A stretch of DNA of 64,000 nt from Primula veris. Taxonomy: Eukaryota; Streptophyta; Magnoliopsida; Ericales; Primulaceae. How positions within the stretch are numbered: the stretch's first letter is position 1; the number at the start of each line of letters is the position of its first letter. Location: the NCBI GenBank assembly GCA_963682055.1, contig OY821741.1, positions 2,797,501-2,861,500 of the forward strand. Direction: 5' to 3'. A program made the translations under genes and the position numbers. Below the pieces are notes generated by a model, which saw only the letters and a program-made list of their open reading frames with translations, searched no databases and was not told where the DNA came from. Below are positions 1 to 8,850 of this stretch, piece by piece.

Positions 1-1321
1 TGAAAATGAAATTCTAAATTTACATTAAGAACTAGTGTGTTGGGAGTCTGATTGAGTCTATCTGACTCATTAGCATTTTCCATTTTCAATTAGTTAATTG
101 GGTACCCTTTAGTTAACAAGTCTCTAATATGCAATATCTCATCATTTTCCTTTGTTGCTAATTAAATGTCTCCTTGATCATATTTCGTCACTTGGAGTTC
201 ATATGAAATTAGTTAACAAAATGTGAATAAAGAGTACCTTAGAATAAAGAATACCTTAGAATATTGAGCCAATAATTTGCTTTTGGTGTTACTTTTGGTG
301 TTTTGATGATCTAATAATACTAATAGACTTCTTTATCAAAATTAAGTCACAACTTTTTTTACCATAAACGTATGAATTATGTGAGAACAAAACACAATTC
401 CTAATCATGTGAATACGCACATCGACATTTTATAAATTTCTCTCTCAACTGTTCGACTCTCTCACCGAGCAAGACAAACACGACAACCCTGACAAAATTG
501 ATCAACATCACCAGATCACACTGTAAAAAGAAAAACACCATTGCCTCTGTCGTTAGCTCCCAACCCCGTAAAATATATTGTCATACTAAGTATAATTTTG
601 CTTTGTAAGTATATTTAAGCAAGTCAAAATTAATATTTATGGGTGGTTATTTGTGATAGCAATGTTCTTATATAGTGAAATATAGTATTTTGAATCTTTT
701 AAAAGTACTAGTAAACAACGATTATTACGACATAAATGACTCACTTCCATGGGCGAATCCAGGAATGGCTTATGCGGGTGCTAAAATTCGGATTAACCAA
801 TAAATTAAGTGAAATAAAATAATAAGAGGTGCTAAATCATCGTCTTTAACATACTTTAATGAAAATTTGAAAAATTAATTTTTTTTTTAAATTATGTGAA
901 TGCAATCGCCCCGATGGGTTGCACTTAGTTCCGTGTACACTTGGTAATGAAAAGTATTGAACTCATTGAAACCAGTCACACTGGTTTGTTAGTGTTTTGA
1001 TGATGTATGATTATTGTAGCTTTGTAGGGTCTCGGGGAGGGTAATATTATTACATGATGATATCAGGTTTTCTTAAAATAAAGAACCTTTGTACCACAAC
1101 CGTCCTAATTAACTAGGATCAATGACTAATATATATAAAGCATACACAACTTATGTGAGAACAAATCTAATTTTCAACTAATTATACCGAATTCAGCTTT
1201 AATTACCACTATCCTCATTTCCTCGATCAGTAGTGTTTTCCGCTAAACTTGAATTAACATTATATCACTGTAAATGGATAAGTTTTCTAATGTAGATACA
1301 CTGATCACTTCAAAATCAAAG
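1..1321. repeat. Copy 0 of the tandem-array flank, left part
   Basis: Non-coding, AT-rich DNA that closely matches about 14317-15590 and, in part, 31014-32140 and 57780-58905. It shares the same order of landmarks: the TTAGTTAACAAGTCTC stretch, the ACCATAAACGTATGAATTATG stretch and the GGTGCTAAATCATCG stretch. It marks a fourth, incomplete copy of the array flank. No gene is seen in it. Confidence 0.85.
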
Positions 1322-1619
1322 ACTAGCAACGCTCTCCGGGGGATACCGGGGTAAAGAATATAGTCTCAAACAGAAGAAACATGCAAGCAAAGAAAAGAAG
1401 CAATAAACGACTTATGAAGGGAAAGCATATAACAAAGTACTTTTATTCATCCACAAGGGGAAAAACAACCAGTTACAATCAAACCAAAAAGAAAAACATT
1501 ATTACAAAAATCATCCACATGGGCATCTTCCTTCGGCTTTTCCTTAATCAAGCGGAGTTCAACCGTGAAGGTAACAACATATTATACCCAAAGGAAGACA
1601 GAAACAATAAAATACTTCT

Positions 1620-1982
1620 TTATTTTTGAACCCTAAAACTACCACCTTCCTCGGCATCCCTCTTCGCCAGGAGCTCTTTGAGATGATCCCTTTCCTTGAT
1701 CAAGCGAGAAATACCAATCTCAGCTTCTTGCAAAGCGTAAGACTGAGACTTGCATTTCTGCTCGGCTTCAAAATGAGCAGTACCCTCCTCATCCCAATAC
1801 TTTTTAAACCTCCTGACTTCAGTCTGAGCACACTTAAGATCGGCTTTCAGCCACGACATCTCAATTTCTTTCAACTGAAGAGGAGTCAAGTCCTCAAAAC
1901 CAGGGGGCCGGGGTAACATAAAAGTAGGCTCGTCCTCGAGAAGGGTTTTCTTTTTTGCAGCAGATCTAGTGATGGGAGCCAT
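1620..1982 (-). CDS. Antisense coiled-coil ORF 1 (120 aa, unknown function)
   Basis: Small ORF reading MAPITRSAAKKK at its start, with a basic N-terminus, a proline-rich segment around residues 20-32 and then a long charged helix with a heptad-like pattern from about residue 35 to the end. It has no recognised domain. An in-frame ATG five codons upstream (1997) is possible; the MAP start was chosen because the basic N-terminus begins there. A TATA box lies about 90 bp upstream and an AATAAA-like signal overlaps the 3' end on the minus strand. It is the most downstream of five similar mini-genes. It may be an element-encoded accessory protein. Confidence 0.5.
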   Translation of the reverse strand: MAPITRSAAKKKTLLEDEPTFMLPRPPGFEDLTPLQLKEIEMSWLKADLKCAQTEVRRFKKYWDEEGTAHFEAEQKCKSQSYALQEAEIGISRLIKERDHLKELLAKRDAEEGGSFRVQK

Positions 1983-2072
1983 CTCAGATAAAAGCAAATT
2001 AGAAGAAACAAAATTTATTAAACAGGAGAGAGAAAGGAAGAGTTAATAATGAAGTGCAAACAATAGGGAGCA

Positions 2073-2078
2073 TTTATA
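2073..2078 (-). promoter_or_regulatory. TATA box of antisense ORF 1
   Basis: CTTATAAATG on the minus strand, about 91 bp upstream of the MAP start. The other four mini-genes each have a TATA box at a comparable place. Confidence 0.5.
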
Positions 2079-2106
2079 AGGAATCAAAGGGCACAAAATA
2101 TGAAAA

Positions 2107-2200
2107 GGCACAAATTACGAGGCGTTGTAACAGTTCACAATACAGAAGGCACAAAGTACGAGGCGTTGCAATAGTTCACAATACAGAAAAGGCACGAAAT
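2107..2200. repeat. Two-copy 41-bp direct repeat
   Basis: ACGAGGCGTTG followed by a similar stretch recurs with a 41-bp step, at 2117 and 2158. It lies between antisense ORFs 1 and 2, in the 5' flank of ORF 1. Confidence 0.7.
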
Positions 2201-2293
2201 ACAAAAAGGTGCAACTGTTCAAATACAGAAAAGAAAAAAGGAAATACAATTTCCAAAGGGGGAAAAACACATCAGAAAGAAAGCCCAATCTTA

Positions 2294-2773
2294 TTAAGGA
2301 TCAATGGGCGGGAAAACCGAACTGCCAGACCGAGAGAAAGCCACCCGAGCAGAGCAATCTAACCGAGCTTGGTATGAGTCGTTCATGACGACCAAACACT
2401 CATTCTCCCTAGTAAGGGCAGCGTTCTCCCCAATAAGGACCGAAATATGTTCCTTAAGCCGAGCATTCTTAACCGTCATGCTAGCTAGGCCTTGAGAAGA
2501 GTTGTCAAACTCATCTTGGGCTTGGTCCCAAATCTCCTCGGCCTCATACCAAGAGTTGGTCAGATGGTTTCTATGCAACAATAAGTGGTCGAGCTGACGA
2601 CTCAAGGCCGAAATCTCAGTCCACTTAGTGGTCTCCTCGGGGTGCGAGTTGAACAAACTCAAAGCCAGGACACCATACTCCTTCTCAAGCCTAGCCATTC
2701 GATGACGGACCCGAGATACCTCAGCATCCAAGTCCTTCATCTGAGCATGATATCTCACCACGGGCTCAGACAT
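2294..2773 (-). CDS. Antisense coiled-coil ORF 2 (159 aa, unknown function)
   Basis: Begins MSEPVVRYHAQMKDLDAEVS and is almost entirely charged and helical. Heptad-like leucine, valine and alanine spacing runs through residues 10-60 and again at about 95-140 (for example LKEHISVLIGENAALTREN). The C-terminus is short, Pro/Ser-rich and probably unstructured. No known domain is recognised and no membrane segment is seen. A TATA box (CTATAAATAC) lies about 100 bp upstream, so the gene looks independently transcribed on the minus strand. It is the longest of the five antisense mini-genes. A structural or regulatory coiled-coil role is only a guess. Confidence 0.55.
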   Translation of the reverse strand: MSEPVVRYHAQMKDLDAEVSRVRHRMARLEKEYGVLALSLFNSHPEETTKWTEISALSRQLDHLLLHRNHLTNSWYEAEEIWDQAQDEFDNSSQGLASMTVKNARLKEHISVLIGENAALTRENECLVVMNDSYQARLDCSARVAFSRSGSSVFPPIDP

Positions 2774-2873
2774 TCTGGAAAGTTGTTATAGTACAGAAGG
2801 AGATGGGGGATGAGGGAGAAGCAAACACAAGTTTGTGAAAAATGATACATCATAAAGAAAAGACGAAAGGGTA

Positions 2874-2879
2874 TTTATA
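2874..2879 (-). promoter_or_regulatory. TATA box of antisense ORF 2
   Basis: CTATAAATACCC on the minus strand, about 100 bp upstream of the start codon at 2773. Confidence 0.55.
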
Positions 2880-3117
2880 GAGCAAATATAGTATGTCATT
2901 GTCTGACAATGCTTGGGAACATGCATCTTTGACCAATCTGCCATGCCTCAGATATCACATGGCTATAGTATGGCAAGAAATAAAAGTAACAAGATATTCG
3001 AAGATCCAACATTCCAAAAAACGACAAACCCCAAACCACAAATGCAACATAAAAAGAAGAACAATAGAAGATGCAAATATATATTTCATTAATAAAGATG
3101 GGATACACAGGCGTTCA

Positions 3118-3206
3118 TTACATCAGAGAACAACATCAAAAGAAAATCTGTTACATCAGAGGACAACATCAAAAGAAAGTCTGTTACATCAGAGGACAAA
3201 ACATCT
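3118..3206. repeat. 33-bp tandem repeat, nearly three copies
   Basis: TTACATCAGAG recurs at 3118, 3151 and 3184, giving a 33-bp period. It lies just downstream, in the minus sense, of antisense ORF 3. Confidence 0.8.
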
Positions 3207-3478
3207 AAATGAGATCGCTTACATCAAAGAGCCAAGCGAACAGGGAAGTACGAAGAAAAGAAACATAAGACAAAAGAAAAAGAAAAAGAAGGAAGTCCTC
3301 AAAAGTGTGAGAAAACAAAGTATAAGACAATCAAGAAAACGAAGAAGAAAAATGAAAGGTGTTCAAATAGAGAGAACAAAGTATAAAACAGAAAAAGAAG
3401 AAGAGTGCAAGAGAATAAAGCAAAAAGAAATTATTAGGACGAAGTTTGTCGGTATCGATGAGAGGGCCCGGCGGATAT

Positions 3479-3727
3479 TTAAGCATCTTGAAGCGAAGGA
3501 TTCCTCCTCAGAACTTCATTCTCGTCGATCAAAGATTGATGAGCACGCCTGCAATAATCCAGCTCGGTCCTCAGCCAAGTCAACTCCCTCACCATCTCCT
3601 TATGGTGACCACGCATTACTTCCAACTCCACCTCAACATCTTTTAACAACTTCAATGCATTGCCATAAGAGGCATTAAAAGCTTCCACTTGCAAGGTCAA
3701 GGCAGAACTGGAAAATGGGAAAACCAT
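3479..3727 (-). CDS. Antisense coiled-coil ORF 3 (82 aa, unknown function)
   Basis: Short ORF beginning MVFPFSSSALTLQVEAFNAS. Residues 10-75 form one charged helix with heptad-like spacing (LLKDVEVELEVM, then TWLRTELDYCRRAHQSLIDE). It lacks the C-terminal extension of the neighbouring ORFs and may be truncated. Its TATA box is about 80 bp upstream. No domain is recognised. It belongs to the five-gene antisense series by size, strand, composition and promoter spacing. Confidence 0.45.
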   Translation of the reverse strand: MVFPFSSSALTLQVEAFNASYGNALKLLKDVEVELEVMRGHHKEMVRELTWLRTELDYCRRAHQSLIDENEVLRRNPSLQDA

Positions 3728-3807
3728 CGCAATGTATAGAGCAAGTATATATATAGCAGGAAGAATATGTGAAGGGATAATGAAGAAAGACAGGCTTCAA
3801 AGGGGTA

Positions 3808-3813
3808 TTTATA
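3808..3813 (-). promoter_or_regulatory. TATA box of antisense ORF 3
   Basis: CTATAAATACCCC on the minus strand, about 81 bp upstream of the start at 3727. It is very like the TATA context of ORF 2. Confidence 0.55.
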
Positions 3814-4232
3814 GATAAATTGACAAGGTCATGAGATGAAGAATCGCAACCGTTTGCCAAAGGGTTTAAAGAAGCGGGTACATTAAAGAGACGCGACTGT
3901 TCAAAAGAAACCCTTGGATTCGTTCCATTATTTTAATAGATATGGGAAAAAGCAGTTACACACGTGTCATTATAGGGAAGTGCAACAATCTCAAGAATAC
4001 TAAAAAAGATTCTTTGCACTGGGCTCGAGAAAACCCAGTGGATAAGATCAAGCACAAGGCCCAAGAAAACCCATTAATGAAGCAACATGCGCGCGCAGTA
4101 AAGAGAAATCGCATTGGGAAAGTAAAACAGACAAGAACAAGAAAAAGAAGAACTTTTATTGATTGATGGAAATCCATTACAAGAGGCCAGTCAACAAAAA
4201 GAAAATTAAAAAAAAAAAAGAAGAAAAGAGAA

Positions 4233-4568
4233 TTATTTAGCAGAAGGGCCTGCTTCATCGTCCGGCCTCTTCTTGGACCGAGCATACACTTCATTGAGGG
4301 CCAATTTGTAAGCCCTCTTGGAAGCCAGATGCTTGTCCCTAGAGGCCTCAACCTCCTTAATCAGAGCACGCGCCCAAATATTGTCGATCAATGACCTCCG
4401 GTATTCACTCTCTAAGACGTCCAATCGCTCGCCCATTTCAACAGCACGACGAGCTTCCATTGTCAAAAAAGCAACCCTCCTTTCGAGAATACGCGCTTTT
4501 CTCACCTCCTCCAGATGAGCAACGTACTCAGGAAGGTTGTCACCACTAGTTTCAGGAGGAGAAGCCAT
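4233..4568 (-). CDS. Antisense coiled-coil ORF 4 (111 aa, paralog of ORF 5)
   Basis: Begins MASPPETSGDNLPEYVAHLE and ends near ARSKKRPDDEAGPSAK. It aligns along its whole length with ORF 5: MASP..(S/T)GDN at the start, a central charged helix, and a shared KRAY.LA..E..ARSK segment near the C-terminus. The two therefore arose by tandem duplication. The start was placed at MASP, because that is where similarity to ORF 5 begins and a TATA box sits about 52 bp upstream; the reading frame stays open further 5'. No known domain. It is predicted to be a soluble coiled-coil protein. Confidence 0.55.
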   Translation of the reverse strand: MASPPETSGDNLPEYVAHLEEVRKARILERRVAFLTMEARRAVEMGERLDVLESEYRRSLIDNIWARALIKEVEASRDKHLASKRAYKLALNEVYARSKKRPDDEAGPSAK

Positions 4569-4619
4569 TTGTTCGTTAATGAAGAGTGAATTATACGAAG
4601 AGAGCAGATACAACCCCCT

Positions 4620-4625
4620 TTTATA
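4620..4625 (-). promoter_or_regulatory. TATA box of antisense ORF 4
   Basis: CTTATAAAAGG on the minus strand, about 52 bp upstream of the MASP start. The same spacing is seen for ORF 5. Confidence 0.55.
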
Positions 4626-4851
4626 AGGATACATAAGGGGTAGATTAAAGGTCATCTCGAAGAAAGATAACCCTCTTGAACTTCCCAAGGACATTTATGG
4701 CTAACTAACAACAGTTTCAGTCCAATTACGTCATCCAATGAGATATTAAGAAAGTAAGCAGACAAGCATGAGAACAAGGAAATATTTTATTAATTTCAAT
4801 GATTCGATTACAACTTGGTGATGACACCCAATACAAAAGAAATTACAAAAG

Positions 4852-5169
4852 CTAATTATTCCGAGGAAGAGCTTTTTCTTCAACGTCATCCGACCCCGGT
4901 TTGGACCGAGCATGCAGCTCCTTGAAGGCAAGCTCATAGGCCCTTTTTGCTGCCTTTTGCTTAGCCAGAGAAGCCTCGAGCCTCTTTATACGTTTAAAGG
5001 CCCAATCCCGATCAGCCATCGTTACTTGATGAGCCGCGTCCATATCAGACAACTTTTTTGTCACGACCGTCAGCTTCCTCTTCACGACACGAGCTTTCTT
5101 GACTTCATTCTCCAAATAAGCGACGTAATCTGAAGAGTTGTCTCCAGTAGAACCATGGGGAGAAGCCAT
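4852..5169 (-). CDS. Antisense coiled-coil ORF 5 (105 aa, paralog of ORF 4)
   Basis: Begins MASPHGSTGDNSSDYVAYLE, followed by a lysine- and arginine-rich helix, a second helix (about residues 50-85) and an acidic C-terminal tail with DDVEEKALPRNN. It is the best-preserved partner of ORF 4. The frame is open upstream of this methionine, but similarity to ORF 4 starts here and the TATA box is about 55 bp upstream. An AATAAA-like signal lies about 65 bp beyond the stop on the minus strand. The function is unknown. Confidence 0.55.
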   Translation of the reverse strand: MASPHGSTGDNSSDYVAYLENEVKKARVVKRKLTVVTKKLSDMDAAHQVTMADRDWAFKRIKRLEASLAKQKAAKRAYELAFKELHARSKPGSDDVEEKALPRNN

Positions 5170-5223
5170 TACGTCACAAGCAAAGTGGTAATAAAATAGA
5201 TAATTATGGGTAGGACACTTCCT

Positions 5224-5229
5224 TTTATA
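5224..5229 (-). promoter_or_regulatory. TATA box of antisense ORF 5
   Basis: ACTATAAAAGGAAG on the minus strand, about 55 bp upstream of the MASP start. Confidence 0.55.
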
Positions 5230-5442
5230 GTAGATAAATGTTGGAAAAGTCAAGGGTTTTCCTCGAATCAAGATATCATGATAGGACTTCTCAATGGCCT
5301 CAAATGGACCCCAGGTAACAGTTATAAATCTATTGCGTTTCTCGATGAAGTATTGGGAACAGCAAGACCGAAGTAATATCCTCGACAGACCGATCATGAC
5401 TCCCTCTCCGTGGAGACCACACCGAGGAAGTCAGGGAGCACT

Positions 5443-6011
5443 TGATAGAACACAAAAATTAGACCCGAATATGTCTATTCGGGTATGAATCAACCCACAC
5501 ATTATTAGAGGGTACCCAATGCTTGAACCCAAAAACCCATGGTCTAAAAGTGTTTTCCTAACAGACCATTATCTATAAAGGTCTTAGCCCAATTAGTAAA
5601 GGCCCACAGTGGAAAAGCCCATGAGGTGACGCATGAGATGGCGACATTTGTCAACATCCTATGAGGCATAATTGCCTATAAATAGCCTAGTACCCTCACT
5701 AAAAGGAGGACGAGAAATCTGTCTGAAAAATATAGAGAGAGGGATATAAAAGAGAGAAACTTGTCAGAGCTTATTAAACTAGAAAGCATACCGAGAAAGA
5801 TTAAGAGCCGAACACCGAAGAGAAGAGAAATACCAAGATTAAGGTTAAATTACTAATCCAATCACAAGTGTAATAAGAGAGTTGTAAACCGAGCAAGTAT
5901 AATTGTCGAGTAATAATAAAGATCAAAGAAGTGTCCAATATTTGCTGTCTTTTACTTATTATATTATCGTTGAAAAGTATATCGCCACCCATCAAAGATT
6001 ATGCTTTATCA
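5443..6011 (+). repeat. 3' LTR of the truncated gypsy element (569 bp)
   Basis: Starts TGATAGAA and ends CTTTATCA, with inverted TGATA/TATCA ends. A purine-rich tract (GAGGAAGTCAGGGAGCA) lies just upstream. It contains a TATA box (TATAAATA, 5677-5684) and an AATAAAG-like signal near 5920, as expected for an LTR read on the plus strand. Array-flank DNA resumes directly after its end. There is no second LTR in the window to confirm the ends. Confidence 0.6.
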
Positions 6012-6435
6012 CATTATATCACTGTAAATGGATAAGTTTTCCAATGAAGATACACTGATCACTGCAAAATCAATAAACGTACGTAATTATAATTGGCCAT
6101 GACCGTGGTATGCCTAAATGAGCATATATCTGTTTTCCGATCAGAGTATACTATAAGTGTTGGTCCATCGTTACATATAACCGATACGACTAGTAATTTG
6201 TTTAAGTTAAGAAGGACCGATCCGCTAAATTTTTAGATAACAACTAAAATAGAAGACAACATCTTAAAAAAAATAAAGCTCAACAAACAAGTGAATTAAT
6301 AAACTTTCATGCCAACAATAAGTACAACAAGAGGGACTGCTTTACTTATACTGACTCTGATTTATTTATTTTAATACATAATTGGTCATACATATATTAC
6401 ACGTATAATGACAGATCCTCACATAACTAATACTT
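6012..6435. repeat. Copy 0 flank, continued
   Basis: Matches 15525-15923 and then 25150-25197. It carries the shared landmark ATTGGTCATACATATATTAC. After about 6415 it follows the 25.2-kb version (CTCACATAAC) and not the minisatellite version. No gene is seen. Confidence 0.8.
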
Positions 6436-6988
6436 TCATACTTGTTCTTGCCATTCCACAAGCTCAACGATGGTTTCTTGGTCCTCTTGGGGGATTATTA
6501 AATCAACCAATTCAATCTCTACTTGAGAATGCTCTTCTTCATCCGGTTCTTCCGTTTGATGCAAAATTATGCAAATAAAAGGTTGTAAGGATTTAAGAGT
6601 ACGATAGAGTCGAATGAGGGCATGTTTGATGTAACTTACGATCAAATTGAGCCATGGAGAAATGAGTAGAACCAAAATGTAAACAGAAAAGAAGCTTGAT
6701 GGTGAAAAAAAAAAGCGAACATAGCAGTAATAGTGTAAACGGATACGAAAAATCCCCGGGTTTGAAGTGGACTGAGTTGGGTATTTCGACACTAATCTTG
6801 GCGGAAACGAGGAGGCAAAACATTAGCAAAATGGTTGCAAGAACAAGGCACAAGATTGGACTGTTGAGGAAATATTGAGTTCCGTTAAAGAGGTCTTGCT
6901 TGTTATCTTCGATGAAATGAAAGTGCATTAAGAAAAGGCTACAGAGAGGTGGGAGAAGAAGCCTTAAATCTGCATTGAAATACACCAT
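6436..6988 (-). pseudogene. Membrane-protein gene, frameshifted copy
   Basis: About 95% similar by eye to the intact 183-aa ORFs at 25198-25749 and 51956-52507. The A run near 6705-6714 has ten bases here against nine in the intact copies, so the frame breaks between the second and third hydrophobic segments. The N-terminal half starts at the same MVYFNADLRLLLPP. The acidic C-terminus remains in the other frame. The function is not recognised. Confidence 0.7.
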
Positions 6989-7084
6989 CTTAGAGTAATG
7001 AGAGAGTTTACAAAAATGGTATTATTGCTATCATTATATATAGAGACTAGAAGGAGTGTGAAAAAGCAAAAGAAACTTGTATGT

Positions 7085-7335
7085 TTTGCTACAAGTTTGA
7101 ACCTCTACCACTTAAGGATTATTAGAAGTTCAGATGGTTCAAAGGTTCATTATTCATATAGGGTGAAATACAAACAAGATGTATTCAGGTTTTGACAACA
7201 ACTTGTCATTATCAATATTAGAAAATGTTAAAGAAGTCAAAGGTCTATGTTTTGCTATTAGTTTGAACCTCTCCACTTAAGGATTATTAGAAGTTCAAAA
7301 GGTTCAAAGGTTCATTATTTATATAGGGTTTATGT
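7085..7335. repeat. Two-copy direct repeat of about 88 bp in the 5' flank of the membrane-protein gene
   Basis: TTTGAACCTCT.CCACTTAAGG, followed by a stretch containing AGGTTCATTATT.ATATAGGG, occurs at about 7085-7170 and 7245-7330. The same pair flanks 25880-26395, where about 260 bp of extra DNA separates the copies. Confidence 0.75.
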
Positions 7336-7544
7336 CATATATTTTTTGAAAAATATATTATTTAGAATTTATATATGGACATTGGTCATATATTTTGGGT
7401 TTGATTGACTAATCATTTAATTATTTAGACTTAGAGTTATAATTAGAATATAACTATTAAAATGGATGAATGTGAGAGTCTTATGTGGAAAGAGGTCATG
7501 TCTCTGTTTATAAAACAAAATATAAACTCTTGTGATACCGATGC

Positions 7545-7860
7545 CTGTTACTTATCAGACCCGCATAAGGGATATTCCTAACATGGTATGTCTTTACCAT
7601 TAGGAATAAGGCGACATCTTGGAGGTCTTGGAATGACTCCAAGTGAATCACTCTGATCTATTCGTGCTCTATGAGACGACTAGAGAGTGTATATGGCTTC
7701 GAGCTAGTATTAGCCATATTTGGATTACATATGCTCTGTCTCACGATCCAGATAAAACACTTGTCATAGAAGACAACTTGTTGTTATCGATCAAGAGAAA
7801 CATGACTACATTATGCTATTTAGCATTTATCGTCGAAATAAATCTTCACATATGAAGTTT
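7545..7860 (+). pseudogene. Copia RNase H C-terminal remnant
   Basis: In pieces one reads YLSDPHKGYS near 7553, then NHSDLFVLYETTRECIWLRA from about 7646, matching the copia RNase H pattern SN-H-EI-ALYEA-RE--WLR. It continues to an E-D-N motif (VIEDN near 7770). The A-[ST]-S segment before SNH is distorted and stops are present. It is non-functional. Confidence 0.75.
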
Positions 7861-7862
7861 AA

Positions 7863-8236
7863 GAGCATCCTGTCGAATGCTCGTTTTATTCCACGTTATA
7901 TTTTCTTGCATACAGTCGTGTGCAAGTAAATGAGGCATCCAGTCGAATGCTCGTTCTCTTTCTTGGAATATGAAATCTTTGCACCCAGTCGTGTGCAAGT
8001 GAGGGGGAGCATCCAGGTGAATGCTTATTGCACTAATTACTACTTAGTCGAAATCTTCGCACCATGTCGTGTGCAAGTGAGGGGGAGCATCCAGTCGCAT
8101 GCTCGTGTACTCTTTTTGTCCTTAGACCAAAGTTTTTTCCCACTGGGTTTTCCTTGGCAAGGTTTTTAGCGAGACACGTTCCCATTATATCTCACTTAAG
8201 ATTGCCGAAATTAGGGGGAGTATCCTGTTGTATACT
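7863..8236 (+). repeat. 3'UTR repeats forming hairpins with a conserved 8-nt loop
   Basis: Eight hairpins with loops of exactly eight bases: arms GAGCAT/ATGCTC at 7863; CTTGCA/TGCAAG (plus a T-G pair) at 7905; GCAT/ATGC at 7935; TTGCAC/GTGCAA at 7979; AGCAT/ATGCT at 8008; GCAC/GTGC at 8059; GAGCAT/ATGCTC at 8085; AGTAT/ATACT at 8219. Loops are CCTGTCGA, ACAGTCGT, CCAGTCGA, CCAGTCGT, CCAGGTGA, CATGTCGT, CCAGTCGC and CCTGTTGT. Two hairpin types alternate with a spacing of roughly 35-55 bp. Confidence 0.85.
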
Positions 8237-8540
8237 TCTTACCACTGTGTACTCTTTTGTCCTTCGACTAGAGGTTTTTCCCACTGGGTTTACTCTAGCA
8301 AGGTTTTGATGAGGCACCTGTTTTGTGGTTGATCCCATACTACTACCACTGTTGCACTCTTTTTCCTTCGATCAGAGATTTTCCCATTGGGTTTGCTCTG
8401 TCAAGGTTTTGATGAGGCACACTGTTTTGTGGTTAGTTACTTACATGATATTTTGGCCTATATCATTCGGCTACACAGTTTCTCCTAGGTACCGGTTTTG
8501 TCCCACACTGGGTTTTCCGGCCCTAAGGTTTTTATGTGTT
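8125..8540 (+). repeat. Copia 3'UTR repeat block (CCCACTGGGTTT motif)
   Basis: A unit with TTTTTCCCACTGGGTTT, then a GGCAAGGTTTT-like stretch and then GAGGCAC or similar, recurs about four times (near 8138, 8278, 8380 and 8500). This kind of repeat is familiar just upstream of the 3' LTR in plant copia elements. The small ORFs across it are not genes. Confidence 0.75.
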
Positions 8541-8611
8541 TAGCACTGCGAATGAACTCGACTCAGATTGACTGCATGAAGACGAAGAATTCAAGACGTC
8601 CAAAGGGGGAG

Positions 8612-8831
8612 TGTTGTAAGATATTATTGGACTATTGGGCTTGTACTTTATGGGCCCAAGTGGGCTTGTAACCCTACCCCTCTATCTATATAAAGAGGGT
8701 TAGGGGTCTTCTATTTGATATTGATTCATACATTCTGATTAATAAAGACTCTATTGTTGTCTCTCTCATATCTCTCTATATCTATACATATCTCTATATA
8801 TATCTATAACGAGCTAATATGCCACACAACA
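8612..8831 (+). repeat. Copia LTR (220 bp)
   Basis: Starts TGTTGTAAGA and ends CACACAACA, with TGTTG/CAACA inverted ends. A polypurine tract (AAAGGGGGAG) directly precedes it. A TATA box (TATATAAA, 8697-8704) and AATAAAG (near 8742) lie inside. The primer-binding site follows within a few bases. It is the only LTR seen for this element. Confidence 0.8.
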
Positions 8832-8850
8832 CGTTATCAGCACGACTCTC
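8832..8850 (+). other. Primer-binding site region of the copia element
   Basis: CGTTATCAGCACGACTC follows the LTR end, in the position where the tRNA primer anneals. Similar TTATCAGCACG sequences follow the 5' LTR in many plant copia elements. Confidence 0.55.

Larger units (their letters stand above)
1322..6011 (+). mobile_element. Truncated Ty3/gypsy element (Tat-like): antisense ORF region plus 3' LTR
   Basis: This block is absent from the matching place in the array (about 15525-15600), where the flanking DNA is continuous. It ends in an LTR-like sequence starting TGATAGAA and ending TTATCA, preceded by a purine-rich stretch. Five small coiled-coil ORFs lie on the opposite strand upstream of that LTR. 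Tat-lineage gypsy elements such as Grande and Retand are known to carry antisense ORFs between pol and the 3' LTR, and this layout matches. No gag, pol or 5' LTR is present, so only the 3' part remains. The lineage is an inference from layout, not from pol sequence. Confidence 0.55.

Noticed and set aside
2893..3678. A 261-codon plus-strand ORF rich in lysine and arginine
   Set aside because: It lies over the 33-bp repeats and the antisense ORF 3, is low in complexity, and shows no domain. It is read as a shadow of A-rich DNA.
7930..8543. Several 70-80-codon ORFs in the copia 3'UTR
   Set aside because: They overlap one another, read through non-coding repeats, and have no similarity to each other beyond the repeat.
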